From contig JAHEIV010000076.1 of assembly GCA_024639205.1 (NCBI GenBank), positions 1 through 9,802 on the forward strand: a stretch of DNA of 9,802 bases, read 5' to 3'. Under the pieces are notes generated by a model, which saw only the letters and a program-made list of their open reading frames with translations, had not been told where the DNA came from and made no database searches. Positions 1 through 7,374 of the stretch are shown here, piece after piece; position 1 is the stretch's first letter, and every line of letters starts with the position of its first letter. The position numbers were made by a program, and so were the translations under genes. This DNA comes from Deltaproteobacteria bacterium (GTDB lineage: Bacteria > Desulfobacterota > Desulfobacteria > Desulfobacterales > SG8-13).

Positions 1-1
1 G

Positions 2-1174
2 CGGCTGGAAGACTTTCTACTGGTACTGATCGGATTCAGCTGGTTTGCCCAAAATGCGGTTAAGAAGGAACTTGGTCTGTTTCTGAAAACACCGCTGAAC
101 CTCGCCATATTGCTGTACACGGTGGCCTGTCTGCTATCCACCTGTCTGGGCATCATAACCGGAAGGGTGGACCCCAAAACCGGCTTTTTTTTCGTTCTCA
201 AGTACCTCGAGTACTTCATCCTTTTTTTCATGGTCGTCAATCATGTCCGTGACAGCGGGCAGGTCAAGCGCTTTATATTCTGTTTGCTGCTTACCTGTTT
301 TGTCACCTGTATAATCGGAATGCTGCAGATCCCGGCCGGCGGCCGCGTCAGCGCCCCATTCGAAGGCCAGCGGGGCGAACCCAACACCTTCGGCGGCTAT
401 CTGTTGTTTATCGGCGCTGTAACTGCCGGCATGCTGTCGCAGGCAGAAACCACGAAAAAGAAACATCTGCTGATGGCAATACTCGTTGCAATACTACCGC
501 CGTTTTTGTTCACCCTGTCCCGCTCGTCCTACCTGGGGTTTATCCCGGCATTGCTGGTGCTGGGCATCCTGATGAAAAAAAGGGTCATTGTTATCGGTAT
601 CTTTATGGTTTTACTGGCCGTCAGCCCGCTTTTAATGCCGCTTCAGGTCAAAGACCGCATTCTTTATACCTTCAACCAGCCAAAACACCACCGGCAGATC
701 CAGGTGGGAGACATCCGAATCGACACCTCCACTTCGGCGCGTATCCGAAGCTGGAAGGAGGCCCTTGCGGACTGGACCAGGCACCCAATTCTCGGTTACG
801 GTGTCACCGGCTACAAGTTTGTCGATGCCCAGTACCCGAGGGTTTTGACCGAGACCGGCATCGTAGGGTTGCTGGCCTTCCTTTATTTGTTGTACTGCAC
901 GGGTAAGGTAGCGGTGGAAAATCTTCTGTTGCTGAAAGACCCGCTGTTTCGTGGAATAACGATCGGGTTTTTATCGGGCTTCACCGGTTTGTTGTTTCAT
1001 TCTTTCGGGGCCAACACGTTTATTATCGTGCGAATCATGGAACCATTCTGGTTTTTGGTAGGACTGGTAGTCGTGCTTCCGGTAATTGAAAGACGGGCGG
1101 CTGCAAGTGCTTCCGATGCGGTTTCGACCGCGGCTGCCCCGATGCTTGCGGTCGGGTCTCTACCGGACGGTTAA
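2..1174 (+). CDS. O-antigen ligase/polymerase-like membrane protein, 5'-truncated by window edge
   Basis: The open frame runs from the window edge (first whole codon at 2) to TAA at 1172-1174, giving 390 visible residues. A TTG at 110 could be read as a start, but the hydrophobic sequence before it is clearly part of the protein, so the true start lies outside. About eleven hydrophobic segments are visible. Between the eighth and ninth is a large hydrophilic loop containing SARIRSWKEALADW and HPILGYGVTGY, the Arg-containing loop typical of Wzy_C/WaaL-type proteins. EPNTFGGY and SRSSYLGF are further hallmarks. Such integral inner-membrane proteins transfer or polymerise undecaprenyl-linked glycans on the periplasmic side. 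The C-terminal tail is Ala-rich and poorly conserved in appearance. The gene converges on the lasso operon, and its last 15 nt overlap the end of the opposing nucleotidyltransferase gene. It is most likely part of a separate polysaccharide locus to the left. The family is fairly sure; ligase versus polymerase cannot be told. Confidence 0.85.
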   Translation, partial: RLEDFLLVLIGFSWFAQNAVKKELGLFLKTPLNLAILLYTVACLLSTCLGIITGRVDPKTGFFFVLKYLEYFILFFMVVNHVRDSGQVKRFIFCLLLTCFVTCIIGMLQIPAGGRVSAPFEGQRGEPNTFGGYLLFIGAVTAGMLSQAETTKKKHLLMAILVAILPPFLFTLSRSSYLGFIPALLVLGILMKKRVIVIGIFMVLLAVSPLLMPLQVKDRILYTFNQPKHHRQIQVGDIRIDTSTSARIRSWKEALADWTRHPILGYGVTGYKFVDAQYPRVLTETGIVGLLAFLYLLYCTGKVAVENLLLLKDPLFRGITIGFLSGFTGLLFHSFGANTFIIVRIMEPFWFLVGLVVVLPVIERRAAASASDAVSTAAAPMLAVGSLPDG

Positions 1175-2290
1175 GGAGCGGATAGCCTTACCGTAAAGCT
1201 GTAGAAACCGCATGCCGTATAGGAGCCAGCGATGGCCGCTGCGGCGGGCAGGAAATACCTGGCGCAACACATCCGGTCGGGGAAACAGGTGTTCTGTCTG
1301 GTAGTGTAGTCGATTTTTCACACCGCCATCGATTTCAAATAGAAAAAGCGGTGCCCATTCAGCAAGGGCACCGCTTTTTTTTCTTTGTTTCAGGAGATAT
1401 TTCTGGAGACTGCTGAGCACCGGCATGCCGGACCGATCCGGATGAATGGGAGCAGCGGTGGTGCCAAACAGATCGCGTAGCAGAAACAGGGCACCGGAGA
1501 CGATATTAGCCTGGCCCATATACGCAGCCCGTTTCAGGCATTGGCGCCATTCCGCATCCGTCCACCCGGAGGTGACCAGCCGCAGATCGACCAACCATAT
1601 CAGGCAGGCAGCAAAATGCTTGATGGCGTGCATTGTCAGATAAATTACTTCATCGTGGGGCATCAGTCGCCGCGCCGGGCAGTCGTCAATCACAAAGCCC
1701 GCGCTATCCCGGAATATTTCTTCCTGGTCGACGGCCAGCAGGTGCCGGCGGCTGTGGATTCTGTCCGCCCAGAACAGATGTGTGCGCAGATCCAGCTTGG
1801 TGGTGCCTTTTCGATAGGACCCGGGATATAGGCGGTCTTTGCGGTATTCGAGCTGCACCAACAAATCTTCGACACGCGTATGGTCTTCGGCCATAATCCA
1901 TAGATCGATGTCATTCATCGGCCGCAGCCCGATATCGCCATAGCGGTCCAGCAATGCCATGCCCTGCAGTACTCTAAACGGCAAATCCCGGCGGTTCAGG
2001 GCCTTCTGCACGATCTTCAGCTCGTAAAGCAGTCGCAGATTGTCACCGGCAATTTTGTAGTATTCGATTTCAACCCGATCGCGAAGTGGTTCGGGGATTC
2101 GATTCAGCAGGCCGGCTTTGCGAAGATGTTGGTAGAGCAAGCCAGTCATGCCTTCCCGAACTGCCGACTGCAACAAAGCGTTGCTGTGCGGCAGCTTCTC
2201 TACAAGCCGCTGCAAACGCCGGTTGCGGTCATTATTGGACCCCGGTGTAGTGCTGCAGTGAATAAGGATTTCCTGAATATCCGCTGTCAT
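1160..2290 (-). CDS. Nucleotidyltransferase family protein (NTP_transf_5 type), lasso-cluster tailoring candidate
   Basis: This 376-residue protein starts at ATG 2290. The start overlaps the stop of the methyltransferase gene as ATGA, so translation is probably coupled. The diagnostic region is VLQGMALLDRYGDIGLRPMNDIDL at residues 107-130, interrupted here only by naming: the first part matches the family's LKG motif and R123-PMNDIDL holds the paired Asp residues (D127, D129) expected to bind metal. The family normally shows Lys where this protein has Gln109. HAIKH at about residues 216-220 fits a helical C-terminal half. Related proteins occur in lasso clusters that also encode an HPr-like kinase, and from memory one such protein (in the pseudomycoidin system) was linked to sugar addition onto the phosphorylated peptide. 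A role in further modifying the phosphorylated lasso peptide is therefore inferred. It is the last gene of the operon. A terminator-like hairpin sits inside its 3' end and its tail overlaps the convergent gene by 15 nt. Confidence 0.82.
   Translation of the reverse strand: MTADIQEILIHCSTTPGSNNDRNRRLQRLVEKLPHSNALLQSAVREGMTGLLYQHLRKAGLLNRIPEPLRDRVEIEYYKIAGDNLRLLYELKIVQKALNRRDLPFRVLQGMALLDRYGDIGLRPMNDIDLWIMAEDHTRVEDLLVQLEYRKDRLYPGSYRKGTTKLDLRTHLFWADRIHSRRHLLAVDQEEIFRDSAGFVIDDCPARRLMPHDEVIYLTMHAIKHFAACLIWLVDLRLVTSGWTDAEWRQCLKRAAYMGQANIVSGALFLLRDLFGTTAAPIHPDRSGMPVLSSLQKYLLKQRKKSGALAEWAPLFLFEIDGGVKNRLHYQTEHLFPRPDVLRQVFPARRSGHRWLLYGMRFLQLYGKAIRSLTVR
1343..1382 (+). terminator. Intrinsic terminator-like hairpin inside the opposing gene
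   Basis: There is a perfect 14-bp inverted repeat: AAAAAGCGGTGCCC at 1343-1356 and GGGCACCGCTTTTT at 1366-1379, with a 9-nt loop. On the plus strand it is followed by an eight-T run (1375-1382). This is a textbook Rho-independent terminator for the O-antigen-ligase-like transcript, 168 nt past its stop codon. On the minus strand the A-run becomes a five-T run after the stem, so it could also act, more weakly, on the operon transcript. It lies within codons of about residues 304-316 of the nucleotidyltransferase-like gene. Function is inferred from structure only. Confidence 0.75.
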
Positions 2291-3714
2291 GGGCGGTCCT
2301 TTTCATCCCGACTGTATTTTTCAGAAAGATCCGCCACCCGGCGCAAGGCATCCTTGACGGTCGGAAAAGTATCCGGGAATTTTTCCAATGCAAACCGGGC
2401 GATGTCATTCAGGGTTTGCCTGCCGTCCATCTGCTGCAAAATAAAACGATCGATGCGGCCGGAGGTTCCCAGCTGCGGTGCAGACAAAGAATCGCGTTTG
2501 TGAAGATTTTGCAGCCCGAGCGGTTTTGCAAAAAAGGTCGATTGCCTGAATTCGGCCTTCAGGCGGTTCGAGCCCCTGTTTTGAAAGATCTTGGAATTCC
2601 ACCACCAGACGTAGTCATTGCCTGCATAAACAGCCCGTAATGAAACGCTCACCGTATCCCCGGTTTCAAGGGCCACCGCTTCGGGCCACGGGAAGAACGC
2701 CTGACCGTATACGGTTTCGGCATTGCCGGGGCCGCTTGAAAAACCGGTATCTTCGAGCAGATCGGTGTCAAACCACACCGCAAACCCGTGGGCTTCGCTT
2801 CCCCTTTCAATTTCCAATTCAACGCTGCCCTGCACACCGGCCTGCTCGATCGTACGATAGTCCAGAGATGCCCACAGCGCCGGCTGAGACAGCAAGTCCT
2901 GTTTCTGAAAGGAGGCTTTGCGCCAGAGGTGAAAAAGACAATCGACGGCAGGCTGCATCTGAATTCCGAAGGGCGAGTCAACCCAGGGATGCCGATACGC
3001 GTCCATCAAGTCAGGTGCGGAGACGATCGAAATGTAGAGCTGATCCCGTTGTGGGACTACTGTGCCCGAGCCGGACAGCAGGCGGTCGCGTGCGTCGATG
3101 ATCGATGGGATGTGGTTTTGAAATAAAGGCAGCACACCTCTTAGATCCGATACAATGATGTCGACCGGTTCCGGCAGGGCAAGTTCGGCGGAGCGTTTCT
3201 GATAAAAACGGATTTTATCGGACCAGCCGTTCGCAGCGCATATCTCTTTTGCCAGATGGACGGCACTGTCCGGTTCGACCGCATACACTTTTTGGGCTCC
3301 GCACTGACAGGCGAGAAGAGCCAGAATACCTGTTCCGGTGCCGATATCAAGGACCACTTTGTCGGAATCGATCAGTTTGCGCAACGCGCCGGCGTAAGCT
3401 TCCATGCGGGATGCGTCTGCGATCATCTTTCCATAGGCGAAAAGGTCATAGGTCATGGCAACATCCGTTCCGAATCCGTTCCGATTGATTATCCCTTCCC
3501 AATACGATACGGTTGGGTCATGTCGATCCAAAACGCACTCGACTTTATCCAGCAAGTAGAAAGCCGGCCGGCACTGAAAGACAACGTCCGGCGGGTGGTC
3601 ATCGTCCAGGGTCTGTCCGGCATCGTGCAGATCGGCTCGGATCGGCAACTGATTTTCGATGAGCGGGAATTGCGCAGTGCTTTTGCCATCGATTGGACGA
3701 TGCGTGCACTGCAT
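2287..3714 (-). CDS. PRMT-like SAM methyltransferase fused to a C-terminal PqqD-like (RRE-type) domain
   Basis: A 475-residue frame from ATG 3714. A Rossmann methyltransferase begins around YDLFAYGKMIADASRMEAY (residues 89-107), which resembles the start of protein arginine methyltransferases. Motif I is LDIGTGTGILALLA (122-135), followed by an acidic strand end at VYAVEPD (143-149). Where PRMTs have the first Glu of the double-E loop, this protein reads SDLRGVLP, so Asp replaces it and the substrate may not be arginine. A beta-rich region follows. Residues about 409-466 (from SLSAPQLG through IDRFILQQMDGRQTLNDIAR to RVADLSEKY) look like a PqqD domain, the fold of RiPP recognition elements. 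This suggests the enzyme docks on a precursor leader by itself. The first ~86 residues are not recognised and Met87 (position 3456) is an alternative start; no strong ribosome site precedes 3714. It follows a 310-bp gap and is coupled to the next gene by ATGA. Confidence 0.8.
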   Translation of the reverse strand: MQCTHRPIDGKSTAQFPLIENQLPIRADLHDAGQTLDDDHPPDVVFQCRPAFYLLDKVECVLDRHDPTVSYWEGIINRNGFGTDVAMTYDLFAYGKMIADASRMEAYAGALRKLIDSDKVVLDIGTGTGILALLACQCGAQKVYAVEPDSAVHLAKEICAANGWSDKIRFYQKRSAELALPEPVDIIVSDLRGVLPLFQNHIPSIIDARDRLLSGSGTVVPQRDQLYISIVSAPDLMDAYRHPWVDSPFGIQMQPAVDCLFHLWRKASFQKQDLLSQPALWASLDYRTIEQAGVQGSVELEIERGSEAHGFAVWFDTDLLEDTGFSSGPGNAETVYGQAFFPWPEAVALETGDTVSVSLRAVYAGNDYVWWWNSKIFQNRGSNRLKAEFRQSTFFAKPLGLQNLHKRDSLSAPQLGTSGRIDRFILQQMDGRQTLNDIARFALEKFPDTFPTVKDALRRVADLSEKYSRDEKDRP

Positions 3715-4024
3715 GCCACATCCCGCTCGAACCGTTGAAGCTTGCGAGATCGCACGAGCACTTCGCGAAATTCTTCAGCTGTCCGCCAGATATGAATTCA
3801 ACCAACCATGTAAGCGCATACCCGATGCAAGTTGCGCAGGTTGCAATTGTAACCGAACGGATCGAGTCATCATGAGCAGAAAAAGGTTCCCCCTTCGGGC
3901 GATCCCGAGGCGCCCCGTTGCATCGTTATCCGGGGCTTGCGGTAAGTCAGGTGCAGCTGTGCCCCTGAATGCCCTGCAAATGGACGATTCGATCTCGTGA
4001 AGTTTACAAGTTCGCTCGAACACT
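3715..4024. other. 310-bp gap between FAD oxidoreductase and methyltransferase genes
   Basis: No convincing gene is seen. A minus-strand 85-codon frame starts at ATG 4032, overlapping the FAD-gene stop (ATGGATGA, with GGGAG 5 nt before it) and runs to 3775. Its product has no recognisable motif, signal or codon bias, so it is not called as a gene. A short hairpin, CTTCGGG at 3893-3899 pairing with CCCGAGG at 3904-3910 (one G-T pair), is followed on the minus strand by GGGGAACC and then five T. That is too far from the stem for a standard terminator. No clear promoter boxes are seen before 3714. The gap may hold a promoter or processing site, or be a remnant of a lost gene. Confidence 0.4.
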
Positions 4025-5194
4025 TCATCCATCCACGCTCCCGGGAACCGGTTCCACGCCGCAGGTCTTTATTCTTTCGGCAAGATTACGGTATGTGGTC
4101 CCAAGATCCCGGCCCTCCAGGATAAATTTCCGGTAGAACAGATCCGGTGCCGCTAAAAATACGGGCAGCGCTAAGCCCTGCATGATTTCGAACTGCTGCC
4201 CGATGGTCTGTTTAATTCTCTTTTCATACATTCGACAGCCCAGCTCATCCGCCTGGACTGAACGCTGTGAGGCGGTCTTGCCGGCGGGCCCTGTGACCAG
4301 CGAGAGGATGGTTTCCGCTGAAAGCACGCCGCTATCCAGAGCGAACCGGATACCTTCACCGGTAATCGGATGCACCATGTCTGCGGCATCCCCCACCAGG
4401 CATGCCCGGCGGGTAGCGATTCGACGAAATCCGGTCCAAAGGGGAACGGGGTGGGCCCGCATTTGTACCGAACGGATACTGCCGGCCGGGAGGCTGCGTT
4501 CGAGAAAATCGTGCATATCCCGGCGGGTCGGATATGGCTTGCACCACGACCCCATCCCACAGCTCAGCCAATCGCGTTTCGGGAATATCCATCCATAGCC
4601 CGAAGGGATACAAAAGTAATTGAACCGGACAGTGGAGTCAAAGCGCTCCATTGTCTTTTCATTGGTCCGAACCAACGCATCGATGGCCATTCCCGCCGCA
4701 GACCGGTGATTCAATCCCAAGAAGCGGGCCGAACGGCTGTTTGCGCCGTCGGCTCCGATGAGAAATCCGGCCTGGATTTTTTCACCCCGCGGTCCGCAGA
4801 CTGTCAGGCCGTTGCCGGCCTCGTCGATTCGCTCCACAGGCCAGTCGTCTTTGAGTGTGACATCGCCGTTTCCTTCGTGCAAAGCAGCTTGGATCAGCTC
4901 TTGGTCAAAATGCTCCCTGTCCACCAGGATCACGGGCTTATCGAGTGCTGCTTCGATATCGGGTTTTGCGTAGTTATGGCACAGGCGAATTTTGCCGGCC
5001 CTGGATGCAACCGTTGGGGAAAACCACCTTTGGAGCCGCTCGAGGGTAGCGGCTGATATGGCGCCGCCGCAGGCTTTGGGCCGCGGCATCTTTTCCTTCT
5101 CCAGAACCGCCACCTTCAAACCGCTTTTAGCCAATCGCAGAGCAGACATGCCGCCGGCCGGACCCGCACCGATGATTATCACATCAACTTTCAT
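4025..5194 (-). CDS. FAD-dependent oxidoreductase, geranylgeranyl reductase family
   Basis: 389 residues from ATG 5194. This start is chosen because it is preceded by GGAGG and because the dinucleotide-binding motif follows at once (VDVIIIGAGPAGGMSALRLA, Gly residues from position 9). The frame is open further upstream, but that sequence does not look coding. Other family marks are KACGGAIS (40-47), the DG motif in IGADGANSRSAR (146-157) and GDAADMVHPITGEGIRFAL (268-286), which binds the FAD ribityl and phosphate. Length is normal for the family. Members reduce isoprenoid double bonds or act as flavin monooxygenases/dehydrogenases on diverse substrates, and related flavoproteins support peptide-derived cofactor formation in other systems. 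The gene overlaps the end of the unknown-protein gene by 11 nt, so it is co-expressed with the lasso genes. Oxidation or reduction of the lasso peptide or of an attached group is inferred; the real substrate is not visible. Confidence 0.88.
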   Translation of the reverse strand: MKVDVIIIGAGPAGGMSALRLAKSGLKVAVLEKEKMPRPKACGGAISAATLERLQRWFSPTVASRAGKIRLCHNYAKPDIEAALDKPVILVDREHFDQELIQAALHEGNGDVTLKDDWPVERIDEAGNGLTVCGPRGEKIQAGFLIGADGANSRSARFLGLNHRSAAGMAIDALVRTNEKTMERFDSTVRFNYFCIPSGYGWIFPKRDWLSCGMGSWCKPYPTRRDMHDFLERSLPAGSIRSVQMRAHPVPLWTGFRRIATRRACLVGDAADMVHPITGEGIRFALDSGVLSAETILSLVTGPAGKTASQRSVQADELGCRMYEKRIKQTIGQQFEIMQGLALPVFLAAPDLFYRKFILEGRDLGTTYRNLAERIKTCGVEPVPGSVDG

Positions 5195-6320
5195 CGGTTT
5201 CCTCCACTGCTGAGCCCGTTTCCGGCTTGAAAAGGGATGATTCGATATCTTCTTTCTTTGCCCAGATGTGACCGAACCACAAATAGGCCTTCGCTTCCGG
5301 TGGTCGTAACGGATCATAGACGATTTTGATGTGGTTGATCGCCTGGCTGATCAGCGAAAAACGATCCGGTCCGCGCAGGAGCGCTTCCACAATCAGGTTT
5401 TCCGGCCAGAGCTGCGGCGTGTCCGGCGGTTTGATGATTTTCTCCCAATCGATGATGGCATTACTTTTCTCCGGTGAACACATCCCGCTGTCGGTTAATT
5501 CCTCCAGAAAGTCAGCCCAGGCATCCCGCCGGTTCGAACCCGACTCGACCAGACATTCCAGCCCCACCCCGGGAGCAGTCCGGCGGCCGACATCCATGCA
5601 GAAAACCAGCTGCTCCAGCCGATCGTATAATGGGTCTACCAGTTCGGCAAACCGGTTCTGGGATCCGGGCCAGCCGATGTCGTGAAAAAAATGCGGCCAC
5701 TGCTGTGCAGACAGGCCTTTAATATTTATTCGAACCATATCCTGTTTTCGAGCAAGCATTAATCCGATGTGTGAAATGCGCGCTTCGGTCGGGCAGTGAT
5801 CCGAACAGCGCTTCAATGCAGTTTGCAGTGTTTGCAGCGCACTGCGGGGTGTGACCGGGTCCAGTGCCGCCAACACGTCCACGATCAGGTCATCTAGGCT
5901 AAAGCGACCTGATTCCGGGGGCCGCAGCTGGAGAAAAATAGAAGGGATGGGCGCATCGCCGATATGATGGTGGATATCGAATTCCAGCCACATTTCCGCT
6001 ACCCAGCGATGAAAACTCGACGAAGGGCGGCGCCACTGCCGGCAGATTTGTTCGATCTGCTTCCAGGCAGCATGCTGCTTCCAGCCGGACTGTTGAATGT
6101 GCGCGATCAGCAGCTCCGGCTCTCCTTGATCGTGGCGAATACACTGATGAAGATCTACCTGCCGGCGGTCCGGCGACAGACGGCACTCGAGGCCTCCATG
6201 GTAAATGGGAACCAGCCGGCTGGCGGTTTGTCTGATATTGGCCCACATTTCCGGCATGACCAGTTCCTTTGGCATGAAACAGTCGATGACCCCCAGTAGA
6301 TGGTTAAACGAATGTTTCAT
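5184..6320 (-). CDS. Protein of unrecognised family, lasso-operon member
   Basis: 378 residues from ATG 6320. This start gives a 17-nt overlap with the kinase gene; a farther upstream start would overlap it more deeply with atypical sequence. I do not recognise the family. It is soluble, with no signal peptide or membrane segment and many Trp and His residues. Motif-like stretches are HGGLECRLSPDRRQVDL (41-57), WLEFDIHHHIGD (111-122), VFCMDVGRR (239-247), GVGLECLVE (251-259), LWPENLI (304-310), INHIKIVYDP (328-337) and EAKAYLWFGHIW (342-353). The two GLEC segments, about 210 residues apart, hint at a duplicated fold. The His cluster next to Glu/Asp (EFDIHHH) could bind metal, but this is speculation. 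Sitting between kinase and FAD enzyme with overlaps on both sides, it is very probably a functional partner in maturation, perhaps with the flavoprotein. It does not resemble a transporter, protease or glycosyltransferase. Confidence 0.8.
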   Translation of the reverse strand: MKHSFNHLLGVIDCFMPKELVMPEMWANIRQTASRLVPIYHGGLECRLSPDRRQVDLHQCIRHDQGEPELLIAHIQQSGWKQHAAWKQIEQICRQWRRPSSSFHRWVAEMWLEFDIHHHIGDAPIPSIFLQLRPPESGRFSLDDLIVDVLAALDPVTPRSALQTLQTALKRCSDHCPTEARISHIGLMLARKQDMVRINIKGLSAQQWPHFFHDIGWPGSQNRFAELVDPLYDRLEQLVFCMDVGRRTAPGVGLECLVESGSNRRDAWADFLEELTDSGMCSPEKSNAIIDWEKIIKPPDTPQLWPENLIVEALLRGPDRFSLISQAINHIKIVYDPLRPPEAKAYLWFGHIWAKKEDIESSLFKPETGSAVEETDES

Positions 6321-7320
6321 CGACAGCCGTCGGCGTTTCAATTCTGCTGGATTGCAGCGAGCGAAAATCGGCGAGGATGGTCCGGCATAGTGCGGCAATC
6401 CGGCCCAGCTCGCGTCGAAAGGTAACCAATCGCAGGGGGATCCGAGAGGCGATGCGGGCAAGCAGTTCGAACTCCTTTATCAGGTCGGAGCGCCCAATCA
6501 GCGGGAACCGGTAAAGTTGGGCTGCGAGCGCTATCATGGCATCTCTTGCGGATACAGATGTAACATACGGTTGTGTGCAATCACCGATCGACTCGCCGGT
6601 GTAGATGGCGGCAAGTGGTACCGGCATCGATTGAAACCGGCCCCAGCCGTCGATAAGGTCGAGATAGCGTTTGGGGTAGGATGCGGAGTCGGGCACGATC
6701 CGGGGTAGATCTTTGCTGACTTCGGCAATGGCGGGAATCGATGCCGGCCATAAGTTGATGCGCGGATAACCCGGCTGCACCATCAAGCCATCCGTCCGGG
6801 GCAGCAGGACCAATACGTCGTCGGTTATAACCGGAAAACCCAGACGCGCGAAGACAGCGGCCGTGGTTGATTTTCCACCGCCACCCGGTGCCATCAGGGC
6901 TACGGCATGCCCGTCGATAGCCACCGCACTGGCGTGCAGACACAACCGGCCCCGAAGCCCGAGCGTGAAGCCGAGTATGTGACCGGTCAGGTAGGTGACG
7001 ATGTCCTCAATGGAAAGGTCCGGGGGCCACCACGCCATGATGCGGGTTCCGGATCGATCGATAACGAAACTGGCACCGTCGTTGTATCTGAATTGGTAAT
7101 ATTCCCCTTCGGCCAGTATCCAGACATGCGCGAAGTTACCGTATCGATCCTTGTCGCTGGCATACCACAGCTTTTTCGGAAGCGATTGAAACCGGTTGAA
7201 AGAAGACTTGTCCAAGTCAATGCACAGATCGACTGCATCCGGACTGTCCGCAGGCATCAGGCCCGGCAACGGTTGACTGGTGCGAACCTGCAACCCGTAG
7301 ACCTGGTAGAATTGCTCCAT
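6304..7320 (-). CDS. HPr kinase-like lasso peptide kinase (K)
   Basis: 338 residues from ATG 7320, which lies 54 nt after the precursor stop. The C-terminal two thirds resemble the HPr kinase/phosphorylase ATP-binding domain: LHASAV (128-133), a P-loop in ALMAPGGGGKSTTAA (141-155, Lys150), and VITDDVLVL (164-172) with the paired Asp residues. The N-terminal part (about 1-110) resembles the accessory domain of HPrK-related proteins of peptide clusters rather than the HPr kinase N-domain. Homologous kinases of the paeninodin cluster (PadeK type) phosphorylate the C-terminal Ser of the lasso precursor. Here the precursor ends Thr-Ser-Lys, so the natural target may be the penultimate Ser, a C-terminally trimmed form, or another residue. 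Location directly downstream of the precursor fits a dedicated tailoring enzyme. A housekeeping HPr kinase is unlikely given the context. Confidence 0.88.
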   Translation of the reverse strand: MEQFYQVYGLQVRTSQPLPGLMPADSPDAVDLCIDLDKSSFNRFQSLPKKLWYASDKDRYGNFAHVWILAEGEYYQFRYNDGASFVIDRSGTRIMAWWPPDLSIEDIVTYLTGHILGFTLGLRGRLCLHASAVAIDGHAVALMAPGGGGKSTTAAVFARLGFPVITDDVLVLLPRTDGLMVQPGYPRINLWPASIPAIAEVSKDLPRIVPDSASYPKRYLDLIDGWGRFQSMPVPLAAIYTGESIGDCTQPYVTSVSARDAMIALAAQLYRFPLIGRSDLIKEFELLARIASRIPLRLVTFRRELGRIAALCRTILADFRSLQSSRIETPTAVDETFV

Positions 7321-7374
7321 GCGTTACCGCCAGTTACCCGGGATAGCCCGGTTCACCGATGCTTTGCGACATCA

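Noticed and set aside
2640..3101. Long plus-strand frames opposite the methyltransferase gene
   Set aside because: Antisense shadows of a well-supported gene; products are Arg/Pro-rich without recognisable domains.
3775..4032. 85-codon minus-strand frame starting at an ATGGATGA overlap with the FAD-gene stop, with GGGAG ahead of it
   Set aside because: Position and ribosome site are suggestive, but the product shows no motif, signal, precursor-like pattern or codon preference, and the frame could arise by chance.
4370..5056. 228-codon plus-strand frame opposite the FAD oxidoreductase gene
   Set aside because: The minus strand encodes clear FAD motifs over the same interval; the plus-strand product has no family features.
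6304..7320. Phosphotransferase-system HPr kinase
   Set aside because: Lacks the HPr kinase N-terminal domain pattern, and sits directly after a lasso precursor with no PTS genes around.
7338..7351. Small hairpin (CCGGG, 4-nt loop, CCCGG) between precursor and kinase genes
   Set aside because: Only five base pairs and no T-run, so not supportable as a terminator; at most a weak mRNA-processing structure.
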